From: Acidobacteriaceae bacterium
GTDB lineage: Bacteria; Acidobacteriota; Terriglobia; Terriglobales; Acidobacteriaceae
NCBI GenBank assembly: GCA_027449545.1
Contig: DAIDLI010000221.1
Span: 1-64,000, forward strand
Direction of reading: 5' to 3'
Length of the DNA: 64,000 nucleotides
The notes beneath the pieces were generated by a model. The model was not told the origin of the DNA, did no database searches, and saw only the letters and a program-made list of their open reading frames with translations. A program made the translations under genes and the position numbers. Below, one piece after another: positions 54,083 to 62,493 of the stretch (positions are counted from its first letter, which is position 1; each line of letters starts with the position of its first letter).

Positions 54083-54970
54083 TCACTGCGAGATCGCGGG
54101 ACTCGGCAAACGGTAGACGTGCACGTAATCGACCAGCATGGTGGCAGGAAAGCGCGTGCTTGCGTCCGGATCGCCAGGCCAATAGCCTCCCACCGCCAGG
54201 TTCAGCACAACGTAGAAGGGGTGATCGAAGGCCCAATGCTTGCCGGGGGGCAGACTGCTAGCCTTCTGGGTCTCGTAAAGAGAGCCGTCCACGTAGAAGC
54301 GGATCTCTTTAGGCTCCCATTCGATGGCGAAGACGTGAAAGCCGTCGCTGAAGCGGGTGTTCCCGGGCAGCGAATAGGCAGCGCTGAGGGGATTGGCTCC
54401 CGAGTAGCCCGGGCCGTGCAGACTGCCATGCACGGTGAACGGCTCGAATCCGACGTTTTCCATGATGTCGATTTCGCCACAGGCCGGCCAGCCGGTGCTG
54501 GCGTAGTCGCTGCCCAGCAACCAGAAGGCCGGCCAGAGGCCTTTGCCTGCGGGAAGCTTGATGCGCGCCTCGATGCGTCCGTACTGGACATCAAACAGGC
54601 CGCGTGACTCAATGCGCGCAGAGGTATAGGCGCGGGTCTGACCATCCGGCCCGGTGAAGGATTCGCGCTGGGCGGTGATGACAAGGTGGCCGTCTTCCTC
54701 GTGGATATTGGAGGTGCGCGGGGTGTAGTATTCGAGCTCGCGGTTGCCGTAACCGGAACCGTTGGTGACCACCGCCCATTTTTTGGGATCGGGCATGCTG
54801 TTGCGGGGGCCGTTGAAATCGTCGCCCCACAGGAGGGTGCGGTTGGCTGCGGTGGATGCGGTCTTAACGACCGGGTGCTGACCCGCGCCCTGGCAGACGC
54901 CTGCTGGCAGAAGCAACATAGCCGCCAGCGAAAGTGCGAGTATTTCAACGCGGCATTTGTCTCGTAACAT
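54083..54970 (-). CDS. GH16 beta-glucanase (laminarinase-like), secreted
   Basis: A 295-aa secreted enzyme with signal peptide ending GVCQGAG. The GH16 fold (LWGDDFNGPRNSMPDPKKWAVV) has the intact catalytic E-x-D-x-x-E in CGEIDIMENVG (E166, D168, E171). The aromatic subsites (LWPAFWLLGSDYASTGWPACG) and the IDIMEN form point to endo-beta-1,3- or mixed-linkage glucan. AAGGA lies 8 nt before ATG 54970. It is the last gene of the receptor-lipoprotein-GH16 operon. The bulge type suggests laminarin-like substrates; agar and carrageenan types differ. Confidence 0.95.
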   Translation of the reverse strand: MLRDKCRVEILALSLAAMLLLPAGVCQGAGQHPVVKTASTAANRTLLWGDDFNGPRNSMPDPKKWAVVTNGSGYGNRELEYYTPRTSNIHEEDGHLVITAQRESFTGPDGQTRAYTSARIESRGLFDVQYGRIEARIKLPAGKGLWPAFWLLGSDYASTGWPACGEIDIMENVGFEPFTVHGSLHGPGYSGANPLSAAYSLPGNTRFSDGFHVFAIEWEPKEIRFYVDGSLYETQKASSLPPGKHWAFDHPFYVVLNLAVGGYWPGDPDASTRFPATMLVDYVHVYRLPSPAISQ

Positions 54971-55049
54971 GGGGCTTATCCTTAGCGCTCTTAAATTGAT
55001 GGCGGTTCACCGGGCCGCCGGCCCGAATTGCAGGTTCACGATCGGAGCT

Positions 55050-56180
55050 TCAGTTGGTGTACACGCGCACATAGTCCACGAGCATCTGGGCGGGGAACAC
55101 GGTGCTGGAGTTTGGGCTCCCCGGCCACGCGCCGCCCACTGCAAGGTTGATGAGGATGTAGTTCGCGCCCGCATTGAAGGGCCAGACCGCGCCGCTCAAA
55201 CTGCTGAGGCTTGAGGGGGTGTAGGTGACGTAGGGGTTGGCGGGATCGTCGATGTAGTAAGAGATCTTGTCCTTACTCCAGATCATGCCGTAGGTGTGCC
55301 AGCCAGCCGCGGTCTGGCCGTTGGTGAAGTTGTAGATGGTCCCCAGATCCGTACCGGTGAATCCGGTGCCGTGAATGGAGCCTTTATTCCAATCGGGATT
55401 GGTGGCGGCATTCACACGCTCCAGTACATCCATCTCTCCGCACGCGGGCCAGTTCACCTTGGCAACGTTGTTTCCGAGGAGCCAGAAGGCGGGCCACAGC
55501 CCCTGCTCTTCCGGCACCTGCGCGCGAACTTCCACCCGGCCATACTGAAAACTGAAGAGGCCCTGAGTTTTGAGCCGGCCGGAGGTGTAGACACCTGCGG
55601 AAGGTTGCTGCGCAACAACGTGCAGATAGCCGTCTTTGCCCACATACGCATTGGGACTGGCAGTACTACATGGGGCAGCAGAGGCATTCCATGCGCAGTA
55701 GGTTTCCAACTCGCCGTTGCCCCAGCCGCCGCCCCCGGCATCGAAGGCCCACACCTGCGGGTCAGGTTGTGCATTGGCGCCGCTGCTGTTGTTGAATTCG
55801 TCGGACCAGACCAGCGTGCCCGACGGGATGCTTAAAGAAAATGCCTGGCTGGCGACAGCGCTTGTGGCTTCGCCCGAGGCTGTGGCAATCGCGTTCACGG
55901 TGACATTGGAAGCGACGAGAAAGGGTGCGGTGTAGACCTGCGAGGAAGTGGTTGGAGCAGATCCATCCAGCGTGTAGTAGATGGTGGCTCCGGAGGTGCT
56001 GGTTGTGAGGGTTACGATCTTGGCGCCGTTCTGGGCTGAGGTGGAGCTGATGACGGGGGTTGAAGCCTGCTGCGCCGAACCGGAACTGGTGGTGCTGGCG
56101 CCGCCACCGCCGCAACCGGCGAAGATCAACGCGCCTGCAAGAAAGAAGGCAGAGATGCGCGAACACAGGAGATAAATCAC
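55050..56180 (-). CDS. GH16 beta-glucanase lipoprotein with a chitobiase-like N-terminal domain
   Basis: A 376-aa lipoprotein: a signal peptide of type VIYLLCSRISAFFLAGALIFAGC (Cys23 acylated), a Ser/Thr-rich linker, then a CHB/HEX-like domain (VTLTTSTSGATIYYTLDGSAPTTSSQVYTAPF). A GH16 domain with intact E-x-D-x-x-E in CGEMDVLERVN (E249, D251, E254) follows. It should display the enzyme on the cell surface beside the TonB receptor. GTG 56180 has GAGGA upstream and begins the signal peptide; GTG 56225 would add 15 polar residues. No ATG is suitable. It follows the receptor gene after a short spacer. Confidence 0.92.
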   Translation of the reverse strand: MIYLLCSRISAFFLAGALIFAGCGGGGASTTSSGSAQQASTPVISSTSAQNGAKIVTLTTSTSGATIYYTLDGSAPTTSSQVYTAPFLVASNVTVNAIATASGEATSAVASQAFSLSIPSGTLVWSDEFNNSSGANAQPDPQVWAFDAGGGGWGNGELETYCAWNASAAPCSTASPNAYVGKDGYLHVVAQQPSAGVYTSGRLKTQGLFSFQYGRVEVRAQVPEEQGLWPAFWLLGNNVAKVNWPACGEMDVLERVNAATNPDWNKGSIHGTGFTGTDLGTIYNFTNGQTAAGWHTYGMIWSKDKISYYIDDPANPYVTYTPSSLSSLSGAVWPFNAGANYILINLAVGGAWPGSPNSSTVFPAQMLVDYVRVYTN

Positions 56181-56282
56181 AGAGAGCTTTTCCTCGGGCT
56201 GAATTCTGCTGGACTGCTTTGGCACGGGTGAATCGAGGCTCCAGGCGGCTGTGTACGGCCGCCTGGAGCGTGACCGGATCGA

Positions 56283-59200
56283 TCAATAGGTGAAGCGCGC
56301 GCCGAACTGACCGACACGCCCGCCCAATCCTCCGTAGTTGAGGATCTTGCCGAAGTTGGGGTCGGCCATGTTGGTGTCCGGACCGGCCAGTTGATTGCGG
56401 TTGAACATGTTGAAGAACTCGAAACGCATGGTGAGGTTATAGCGCCCCTCAGGGCCCATGCTGACGCTCTTGTGCAGCCCGATGTCCTCCGTTGCCAGGC
56501 CAGGATTACGCACCTGGGAGAGGAAGTTACCGGCTGTGCCGAGTTGCCCCGGCGCGGGATTCTGGAAGCAGCTTGTATTGAGCCAGCTCTTATAGAGTGT
56601 CCGGCTTCCACTGGTCAGCTTGCAGTTGGGCGCCAGGTTCACGTAGACGGAATTGAAGCCCGGATAGGAGTTGGTGGAGTGTACCTGGACTGGGGTGCCG
56701 GTGTTGTAGTGGAAGTCTCCGTTGAGACTCCAACCGTTCACCACATTGTTAACAACCGGACCGGCATTGCCGAGCAGGGCGTGACCACGCCCGAAGGGCA
56801 GGTTATAGATGTAGTATCCCTTCACGATGTGGGTGATATCGAAGTCAGAGATGTTCTTTGCCTCGTTCTTGAGGTCGTAGATGTTCTGCAGGCTGCCGGT
56901 CGACCAAAGCTCTTCAAACGCCGTATCCACGTCGCCGTGAACGCGCGCCCACGCGTAGCTTCCCTGTAACGCGAGACCATGCACGGAGCGCCGCGTGACG
57001 CTGAATTGCAGGCTCTTGTAGTCGGAGTTGCCAAGTGGAGATCCGACGCTGAACAAAGGGCCATAGGAGACGGCCACCTGCGGATAGGGCGTAATACCCT
57101 GCCACCCGGGGCCGCCGTAGCCCCAATACGGGTTGGCGACGTAGGAGTCAGGAAACTTGCCGTTCAGAACGTAGTTCTGCATGTTGGCGACGGTGGGCTG
57201 GTTGGTAAGCAGGGTGCCGCTCTGGAGGTGGTAGCTGTGGCTCTGGATCCAGTCCACATCGAAGCGGGTGCTGGCATCCAGCTCGCGCTGTACGCCCACG
57301 CTGTATTGCTGGGTGTTTCCCGGGGTGAGCGAGCGCGGATCGATGCTGACCACGCCCCACTGCGTGTAGTCAGGGGTCTTCACCTGAGACAGCACGGGCT
57401 GGTAGCCGCTATCCCAGTTGAAATTGGACTCGGAGCTGTGCTGGTAATAGCCGGGATTACCGGTTTGCTGGTAGGGAATGCCTCCCCAGGTATTCATATT
57501 CAGCGGCGTGAAGAAGATGTCGAAGTTGCCGCGGAGCACGGTCTTGGGAGTCACCATGTAGGCTGCCCCGACGTGCGGCGCGTAGTTGTACCAGTCTTGG
57601 CGGCGCTCGAAGGATTGGCTGCCGCTGGTCAGGTATTCGTATTGGCCCATTTCTCCGGTGACGGTGTTTTTGTCGTTGATCTCAAAGCTCGACCAGTGTC
57701 CGTACTTTTCCTTGTAGGGGTTGTTGAAGTCCCAGCGCAGACTCATGTTCATGGTGAGCCGCGAATTCACCTTGAAGTCGTCCATGGCATACCAGGAGAA
57801 TGCCTTGCGACGACCGTACTGAGGATCGTTGGGCATTTCCGTGGCCAGGTAAACGTCGCCGAGCAGGAAGCTGGCAAAGGCGTTGCCGATCATGTTGTAG
57901 GCGTTGAAGTCATACCAGGCGGAAGCCGTGGAGGTGGGGTCGAAGGTAATGTTGTTGAAGGTACCCTGGTCGGGGTGGCTGTTGAACTGCATGGCGCGGA
58001 ATTCAACGCCCAGCTTCAGGTTGTGGCGTCCGCGGTTCCAGGTGACCTGATCGCTGTAGATGTACGTGTTGCCGGCATACACGTCGTTGAACTGGCTGCC
58101 TAAACCGGAGAAGTTCCAGCCGTTCTGGTAATTGCCGCCGTTGGTAAACATGCCACTGCTGAAGACGACCAGCGGGAAGTTACCCGCGCCGTTATTGATC
58201 CCCAGCGTCCGATCCCAGCTGTTTGCCTGCGAGATAGCGATGCTGGGATTGCGGAAACGGTTAAAGGTGGCGTAGACCGTGTTCACCAGATTGGGCGAAA
58301 AGATGTAGGTGTCGCTGAGGCGCGCACCCGCGGCGGTGGTGTTGTGCCAATAGGCGTTGGCCATGGGGCCGCCGTACTGCGCGGTCGGCGACCACACGCC
58401 CCCCTGGTCGGCGTTGATGCGGGGATAGTTGTCGTAGTAATACGAGCCCGCGATGTGCTGATTGTTGCTGAGGTTGTAGTCAACCTTGACGCTGCTCTGG
58501 GTGTTGTGGAACCAGGGGTCGGGATTGTAAGCGGGTCCGGCCTGGTTGGGAATGAGCGAAGTTTGCGGCTGGTAATACTTGTGAAAGAGCTGCAAGATCT
58601 GCGCGGAGGTCTTGCTGATCAGGTTGGTGGGAATCTGGTTGTTGACGAAGACGCAGCCGAATTTTCCGCCGGTCGCGGTGGCGGGGTTCACAATGGCGCC
58701 GCGGTAGATGGGATTGCCGCAATCGTCATAGGCAGGGGCGCCACCATAGGTCAGCACCGGAACACCCGGCGAGAGCATGGGGCTCAGGTCCGCATAGGGT
58801 GTTGCGTTGCCGCTGGAATCGAGGCCCATCATGGCGTCGGTGGGGACGGTGCGGGAGTTGGGGCCCAGCGCCCACATGGCCTGCATGTAGCGCTCCAGAG
58901 CGGCATAGTAGAAGAGCTTGTTCTTGAGGACGGGACCGCCGACGCCGCCACCCCAGTCGGAGAGGGAGTCGCTCTTGCGCAGGTAAGCAGGCGCATTGGC
59001 GGGATCGGTGATGGCCGCCAGGTGGTTCGCGGCGCTCAGCGCATCCAGGCCGGTGGAATGCATAAAGCCGAAGAGCGAGCCATGCATCTGGTTGGTGCCG
59101 GACTTCATTTCATAGCGGAAGACACCGCCGCCGCTGCGGCCGGCGTCGGCACTGATGCCGGCTGTATCAGCCTCGAACTCCTGCACGGCCTCCATTGGTG

Positions 59201-59813
59201 GCTGCGACTCGCTGATGTAGCCACCGAGTTGCGAGACCGCGGAAGTTCCATCGATCAGCACTTCCTTGGTCATCGCCATGCTGCCGTCGATGTGGGAACT
59301 GTAGTCGGTTCCTTCCGCTCCCGGAACATAGGCGAAGATGAAGTTGGAAAGATTGCGGCTGCCCTGAACGTTGAGTGGCAACTCGCTCACCGCCTGGCTG
59401 TTGAGGTTTGCGCCGATCGCGGTGTCCTGGGTTTCCAGGATCGGAGCCGCAGAGGTTACTTCCACGGTTTCCATAGCGCCGCCGACTTGCAGGGTGGCAT
59501 CGATTTCCGCAACCTGGCTGATCAGCAGGGTAATGCCGGTGCGATCGAGGTTCTTAAAGCCGGGCTTGGAAAAGTTGACGACATAGTGGCCGATGGGAAG
59601 GCTTCCGACCCGGTAAGATCCTGTGTCGTCGGTCTTGACGATTTGTGTAGCATTCGTCCCGACATTGGTGACGTGAACTTCGACTCCCGGCAGAACAGCC
59701 CCGGACGAATCTTTTACGGTCCCGGTGATCGTTGCACGATCCGATTGCGCCAGGACAGGCACGGCTAAAACCAGGGCGATCAGCGCCACCAGCTGCAAAC
59801 ACCTTTTCAACAT
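56283..59813 (-). CDS. TonB-dependent receptor, Oar-like (beta-glucan uptake)
   Basis: A 1,176-aa receptor with signal peptide ending VPVLAQ, a carboxypeptidase-regulatory-like domain (ATITGTVKDSSGAVLPGVEVHVTN), a plug (KEVLIDGTSAVSQLGGYISES) and a large barrel with Asn/Tyr/Gly-rich loops. It ends GRVGQFGARFTY, and ATG 59813 has GGAGGA 6 nt upstream. It is first in an operon with two GH16 glucanases, matching a surface degradation-and-uptake system for a glucan. The spacer before it (59814-60489) has candidate operators, and the next gene upstream encodes the GH16-sensor regulator. Confidence 0.95.
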   Translation of the reverse strand: MLKRCLQLVALIALVLAVPVLAQSDRATITGTVKDSSGAVLPGVEVHVTNVGTNATQIVKTDDTGSYRVGSLPIGHYVVNFSKPGFKNLDRTGITLLISQVAEIDATLQVGGAMETVEVTSAAPILETQDTAIGANLNSQAVSELPLNVQGSRNLSNFIFAYVPGAEGTDYSSHIDGSMAMTKEVLIDGTSAVSQLGGYISESQPPMEAVQEFEADTAGISADAGRSGGGVFRYEMKSGTNQMHGSLFGFMHSTGLDALSAANHLAAITDPANAPAYLRKSDSLSDWGGGVGGPVLKNKLFYYAALERYMQAMWALGPNSRTVPTDAMMGLDSSGNATPYADLSPMLSPGVPVLTYGGAPAYDDCGNPIYRGAIVNPATATGGKFGCVFVNNQIPTNLISKTSAQILQLFHKYYQPQTSLIPNQAGPAYNPDPWFHNTQSSVKVDYNLSNNQHIAGSYYYDNYPRINADQGGVWSPTAQYGGPMANAYWHNTTAAGARLSDTYIFSPNLVNTVYATFNRFRNPSIAISQANSWDRTLGINNGAGNFPLVVFSSGMFTNGGNYQNGWNFSGLGSQFNDVYAGNTYIYSDQVTWNRGRHNLKLGVEFRAMQFNSHPDQGTFNNITFDPTSTASAWYDFNAYNMIGNAFASFLLGDVYLATEMPNDPQYGRRKAFSWYAMDDFKVNSRLTMNMSLRWDFNNPYKEKYGHWSSFEINDKNTVTGEMGQYEYLTSGSQSFERRQDWYNYAPHVGAAYMVTPKTVLRGNFDIFFTPLNMNTWGGIPYQQTGNPGYYQHSSESNFNWDSGYQPVLSQVKTPDYTQWGVVSIDPRSLTPGNTQQYSVGVQRELDASTRFDVDWIQSHSYHLQSGTLLTNQPTVANMQNYVLNGKFPDSYVANPYWGYGGPGWQGITPYPQVAVSYGPLFSVGSPLGNSDYKSLQFSVTRRSVHGLALQGSYAWARVHGDVDTAFEELWSTGSLQNIYDLKNEAKNISDFDITHIVKGYYIYNLPFGRGHALLGNAGPVVNNVVNGWSLNGDFHYNTGTPVQVHSTNSYPGFNSVYVNLAPNCKLTSGSRTLYKSWLNTSCFQNPAPGQLGTAGNFLSQVRNPGLATEDIGLHKSVSMGPEGRYNLTMRFEFFNMFNRNQLAGPDTNMADPNFGKILNYGGLGGRVGQFGARFTY

Positions 59814-60489
59814 GGCTCATCCTCCAAAATGCTGCACGATCCATTTGCTTCCGCGCGCATTGTCAAACGTCGGCTCTGAGGCCTTCGCCGGACAGTTGGA
59901 GCTTCGTTGCTCAAAAAGGACAGCTTTCGGCCTTTTGAGGAAAGCCGCTCTCCCGCTTCTCCGCAGATCGCCTTGTGAGCTGAGCTGCCGAAGCGGAGCG
60001 CACCCGCGTATGCTTCACATCGGCTCCCGGCCTGAGACATCACAACATGCCCGCAGGAATCCTGGAACTTTGCGTATTGGAAGCTTCACGCGGAATCTCT
60101 GAAAAGTAAGGATGCGATAAATTTACACGTTACCCTCGCGGCGCATCCGCAAGGAGGGGAGCGGAGGCCGCCGCGTCGGGACGAACGATCTTCCCTGTCA
60201 TCCGCACGCGGTTCGATGGCCGCTGACACGAAACCGCCGCGGGGAACCTGCCGGCCACAACGGCGGCATGGGGCCATCGCGAGGCAGGGACTTGAGATAC
60301 GTTCAGCAGCTTGAACCGGAACTTGGTTCAACGGCAGGAAGACGGGGAAACGCGGAGAGGCACAGTCCTGCGAGTTTCCGTAGGCAAGGGGGGCATGCTG
60401 CCAGGGGACCGGTACGAGCGGGTTCGCGGGCGCAATTTACGACGTAAATCGAGCGTAAATCGGACTCGATTTACCCCTGGAGGGGCCGT
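59814..60489. other. Gene-free spacer between receptor operon and regulator gene
   Basis: It is 676 bp without a supported gene. It contains paired inverted repeats at 60435-60474 and a further ATTTACAC at 60121-60128. A GC-rich CCCCTGGAGGGG hairpin at 60474-60485 follows the regulator's stop and could end its transcript. A clear promoter for the receptor gene could not be chosen by eye. Confidence 0.6.
60435..60474. promoter_or_regulatory. Two adjacent inverted repeats, candidate operators
   Basis: The first is ATTTACG-A-CGTAAAT (60435-60449). Five bases later comes GTAAATCG-GACT-CGATTTAC (60455-60474). Both are perfect and use the same GTAAAT half-site, giving four half-sites in 40 bp. They stand out as AT-rich in a GC-rich spacer. 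They are just behind the regulator's stop codon, about 620 bp upstream of the receptor start. Confidence 0.6.
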
Positions 60490-62259
60490 TTAGCTTCCAG
60501 CCTTAACCTGAAAGGGCACAGTGAGCTGGGAGCGATCACCGCTGATCGTGGTGGCGGTAATGGTCACTTTATATTGTCCGGGCTGGGCCACCGTCCGTCC
60601 TTTCTCGGAGAAAGATTCCGTGGAGAGAGTGAGCGTGTCTTCCTGGGAGAGGGTGTCGGAGAAGTTCACCACCGAGGTGGCGAGCGAGCAGGCGGCCGTG
60701 GCGGGCTGGGCCGAGCAGGTCAAAAGCACCCGCCCTGAGTATTGCCGGGCCTGCAGGGTGACAATGCTGGCAGCGGAGGCACCAGCCTTTACCTGAACAG
60801 GCTGCCATTGGATGGACGGCGCCGGAATGGGAGGGATCCTGTAAACCCGCACGTAGTCCACAACCATGTCGGCCGGATTGGGGGTTGCGGCGGTGGGAGC
60901 ACCGGGCCAGTCGCCCCCGACGGCGAGGTTCAGGATCAGCGAGAAGGGGCGATCGAAGACCCACTCGCCGCCGGCGGGAATATCGTTGGCATCCTGGACA
61001 AAATAGACATTGGACGGATCATCCACATAGAACTGGATCATGCCGGGCGACCACACGATGCCATAGGTATGGAAGCTGCTGTCGTTGACGCGCGCCCCAC
61101 CGGGCAACTTGTAGTCGTGCCACAGCCCGTTTGCCCCGTAATAGCGGGGCCCGTGCACGGTGGCGCGAATCATCTCCGGTCCGAGGCCGTTGGTGCGCTG
61201 GGTGAGCGAGACATTCTCGGCAACGGAGACAGAACCCGAGGCGGGCCATCCGACTTTGGGGAAATCGGTTCCGAGCATCCAGAAGGAGGGCCAAAGACCG
61301 GCCCCGACGGGAAGCTTCATGCGGGCCTCGATGCGCCCATACTGGAAACCCTTGAGTCCGCTGGTGGTGATTCGGGCAGAGGTCCAGTTCCCCTCTGCGT
61401 TGCGCTCGGCGCGGAGGACCAGGTGGCCGGCGCCATCCAGAAACGCATTCGGACGCCGCGGGTTGCAACCGCGAGGATTTGCGCTGCCGGGGGCGCAGTA
61501 GATCTCCTCCTCGTGGTTCCCCCACCCATTCTGATTGCCGGTGTCGTAGGTCCATTTGGACGGGTCCGGGGTTTGCTGGGCTGCTCCATCAAAATCGTCG
61601 CTCCAAATGGGCTCACCCCAATCCGGAGAACTGCTGGCGGCGGGGGCGGGGTGCTTGACGCGCTGTCCTAGCAGATATCCGGCGACGAAAACGGTCGCGA
61701 CGGCAAGCAGGGCCGCGGCGGATTGAAAAATCAGCTTCCGCTTACCGGCGAACGGTTTGCGCAGGTTCGCCGCTAGAGCTTCAGCAGAGCTACTCTCGCG
61801 CTCCACGACCGGCTCGGCCGATTGCAATTGTTCGGCGGGCGTGTCCTCCTGCTGAGCACGCGCGAACCGAGGGACGTAATTCCCGACGGGCAAGACGATC
61901 TGGATGGGGCGGTCTTTCCCGTCGGCGGAGTAGATCTCGGCCAGTTTCTTGCGCAGGGCCCGCGCGGTTACGCGCACGATAGGGTCGATGTGGGAGTCGA
62001 AGTTTGCCGGCTTGCGGCCAAGCGCCTCAACCGCAATGGAATACTCGCGGATTTCTCCTGATTCGCCTTCGAAGTAGCGGTTACAAATAAAGGAGAGAAA
62101 GCGCACCAGGTTCGCGGATCGGACCATCTCCGGGTGGCGGAGCAGCCAGTCCAACTCCTCGCGTTCCTGCTGAAATTTGATTGGGGAGGGTTCCGCGAGG
62201 CCGGCGTCCTGTCCTTGTGCTTCTGACAGTCGATCTGAATGTACGCCCCGCGCCTCCAC
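60490..62259 (-). CDS. Transmembrane one-component regulator with a degenerate GH16 sensor domain
   Basis: A 589-aa protein. GTG 62259 is chosen because AGGAGG lies 7 nt upstream. Residues about 32-135 (NLVRFLSFICNRYFEG, EYSIAVEALG, DPIVRVTARALRKKLAEIY, LPVGNYVPRF) resemble the winged-helix-like N-terminal domain that acidobacteria and rhizobia place before membrane sensors. A single helix follows at about 176-198 (LIFQSAAALLAVATVFVAGYLLG). A GH16 domain spans 216-474 and an Ig-like domain 482-587. The GH16 fold is well kept (SDDFDGAAQQTPDPSKW, LWPSFWMLGTDF), but the catalytic E-x-D-x-x-E is SVSVAE: S343 and S345 replace the nucleophile and Asp, and only E348 remains. Topology should be N-in, C-periplasmic, as in CadC or ToxR. 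I infer a glucan-sensing transcription factor for the adjacent receptor/GH16 operon. Confidence 0.85.
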   Translation of the reverse strand: MEARGVHSDRLSEAQGQDAGLAEPSPIKFQQEREELDWLLRHPEMVRSANLVRFLSFICNRYFEGESGEIREYSIAVEALGRKPANFDSHIDPIVRVTARALRKKLAEIYSADGKDRPIQIVLPVGNYVPRFARAQQEDTPAEQLQSAEPVVERESSSAEALAANLRKPFAGKRKLIFQSAAALLAVATVFVAGYLLGQRVKHPAPAASSSPDWGEPIWSDDFDGAAQQTPDPSKWTYDTGNQNGWGNHEEEIYCAPGSANPRGCNPRRPNAFLDGAGHLVLRAERNAEGNWTSARITTSGLKGFQYGRIEARMKLPVGAGLWPSFWMLGTDFPKVGWPASGSVSVAENVSLTQRTNGLGPEMIRATVHGPRYYGANGLWHDYKLPGGARVNDSSFHTYGIVWSPGMIQFYVDDPSNVYFVQDANDIPAGGEWVFDRPFSLILNLAVGGDWPGAPTAATPNPADMVVDYVRVYRIPPIPAPSIQWQPVQVKAGASAASIVTLQARQYSGRVLLTCSAQPATAACSLATSVVNFSDTLSQEDTLTLSTESFSEKGRTVAQPGQYKVTITATTISGDRSQLTVPFQVKAGS

Positions 62260-62493
62260 CTTCAATCCTCCTAAGCAGAACCATGCGCCTTCGGTGCCCC
62301 GGAGCTCTTTAAGGAATCCTTCCTTTGGGAAGGAGAAGCTCAGAGGTTTATCGTGGACGAAGGTGGAGAAATCATAGCATCCCGCGGGGTGTTCCGGCGC
62401 TCCATGCTCCGGCTCGAGCAGGAGCGCGGGGCGGACAAACGCCCGCCGGGCGGCTGTTCGTGATGGCCTGTCGCGCATCCCTCGAAAGGGGCT

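Noticed and set aside
60490-62259. Annotating the GH16-containing membrane protein as an active laminarinase
   Set aside because: The nucleophile and Asp of E-x-D-x-x-E are replaced by Ser, and the protein has an N-terminal cytoplasmic domain and no signal peptide.
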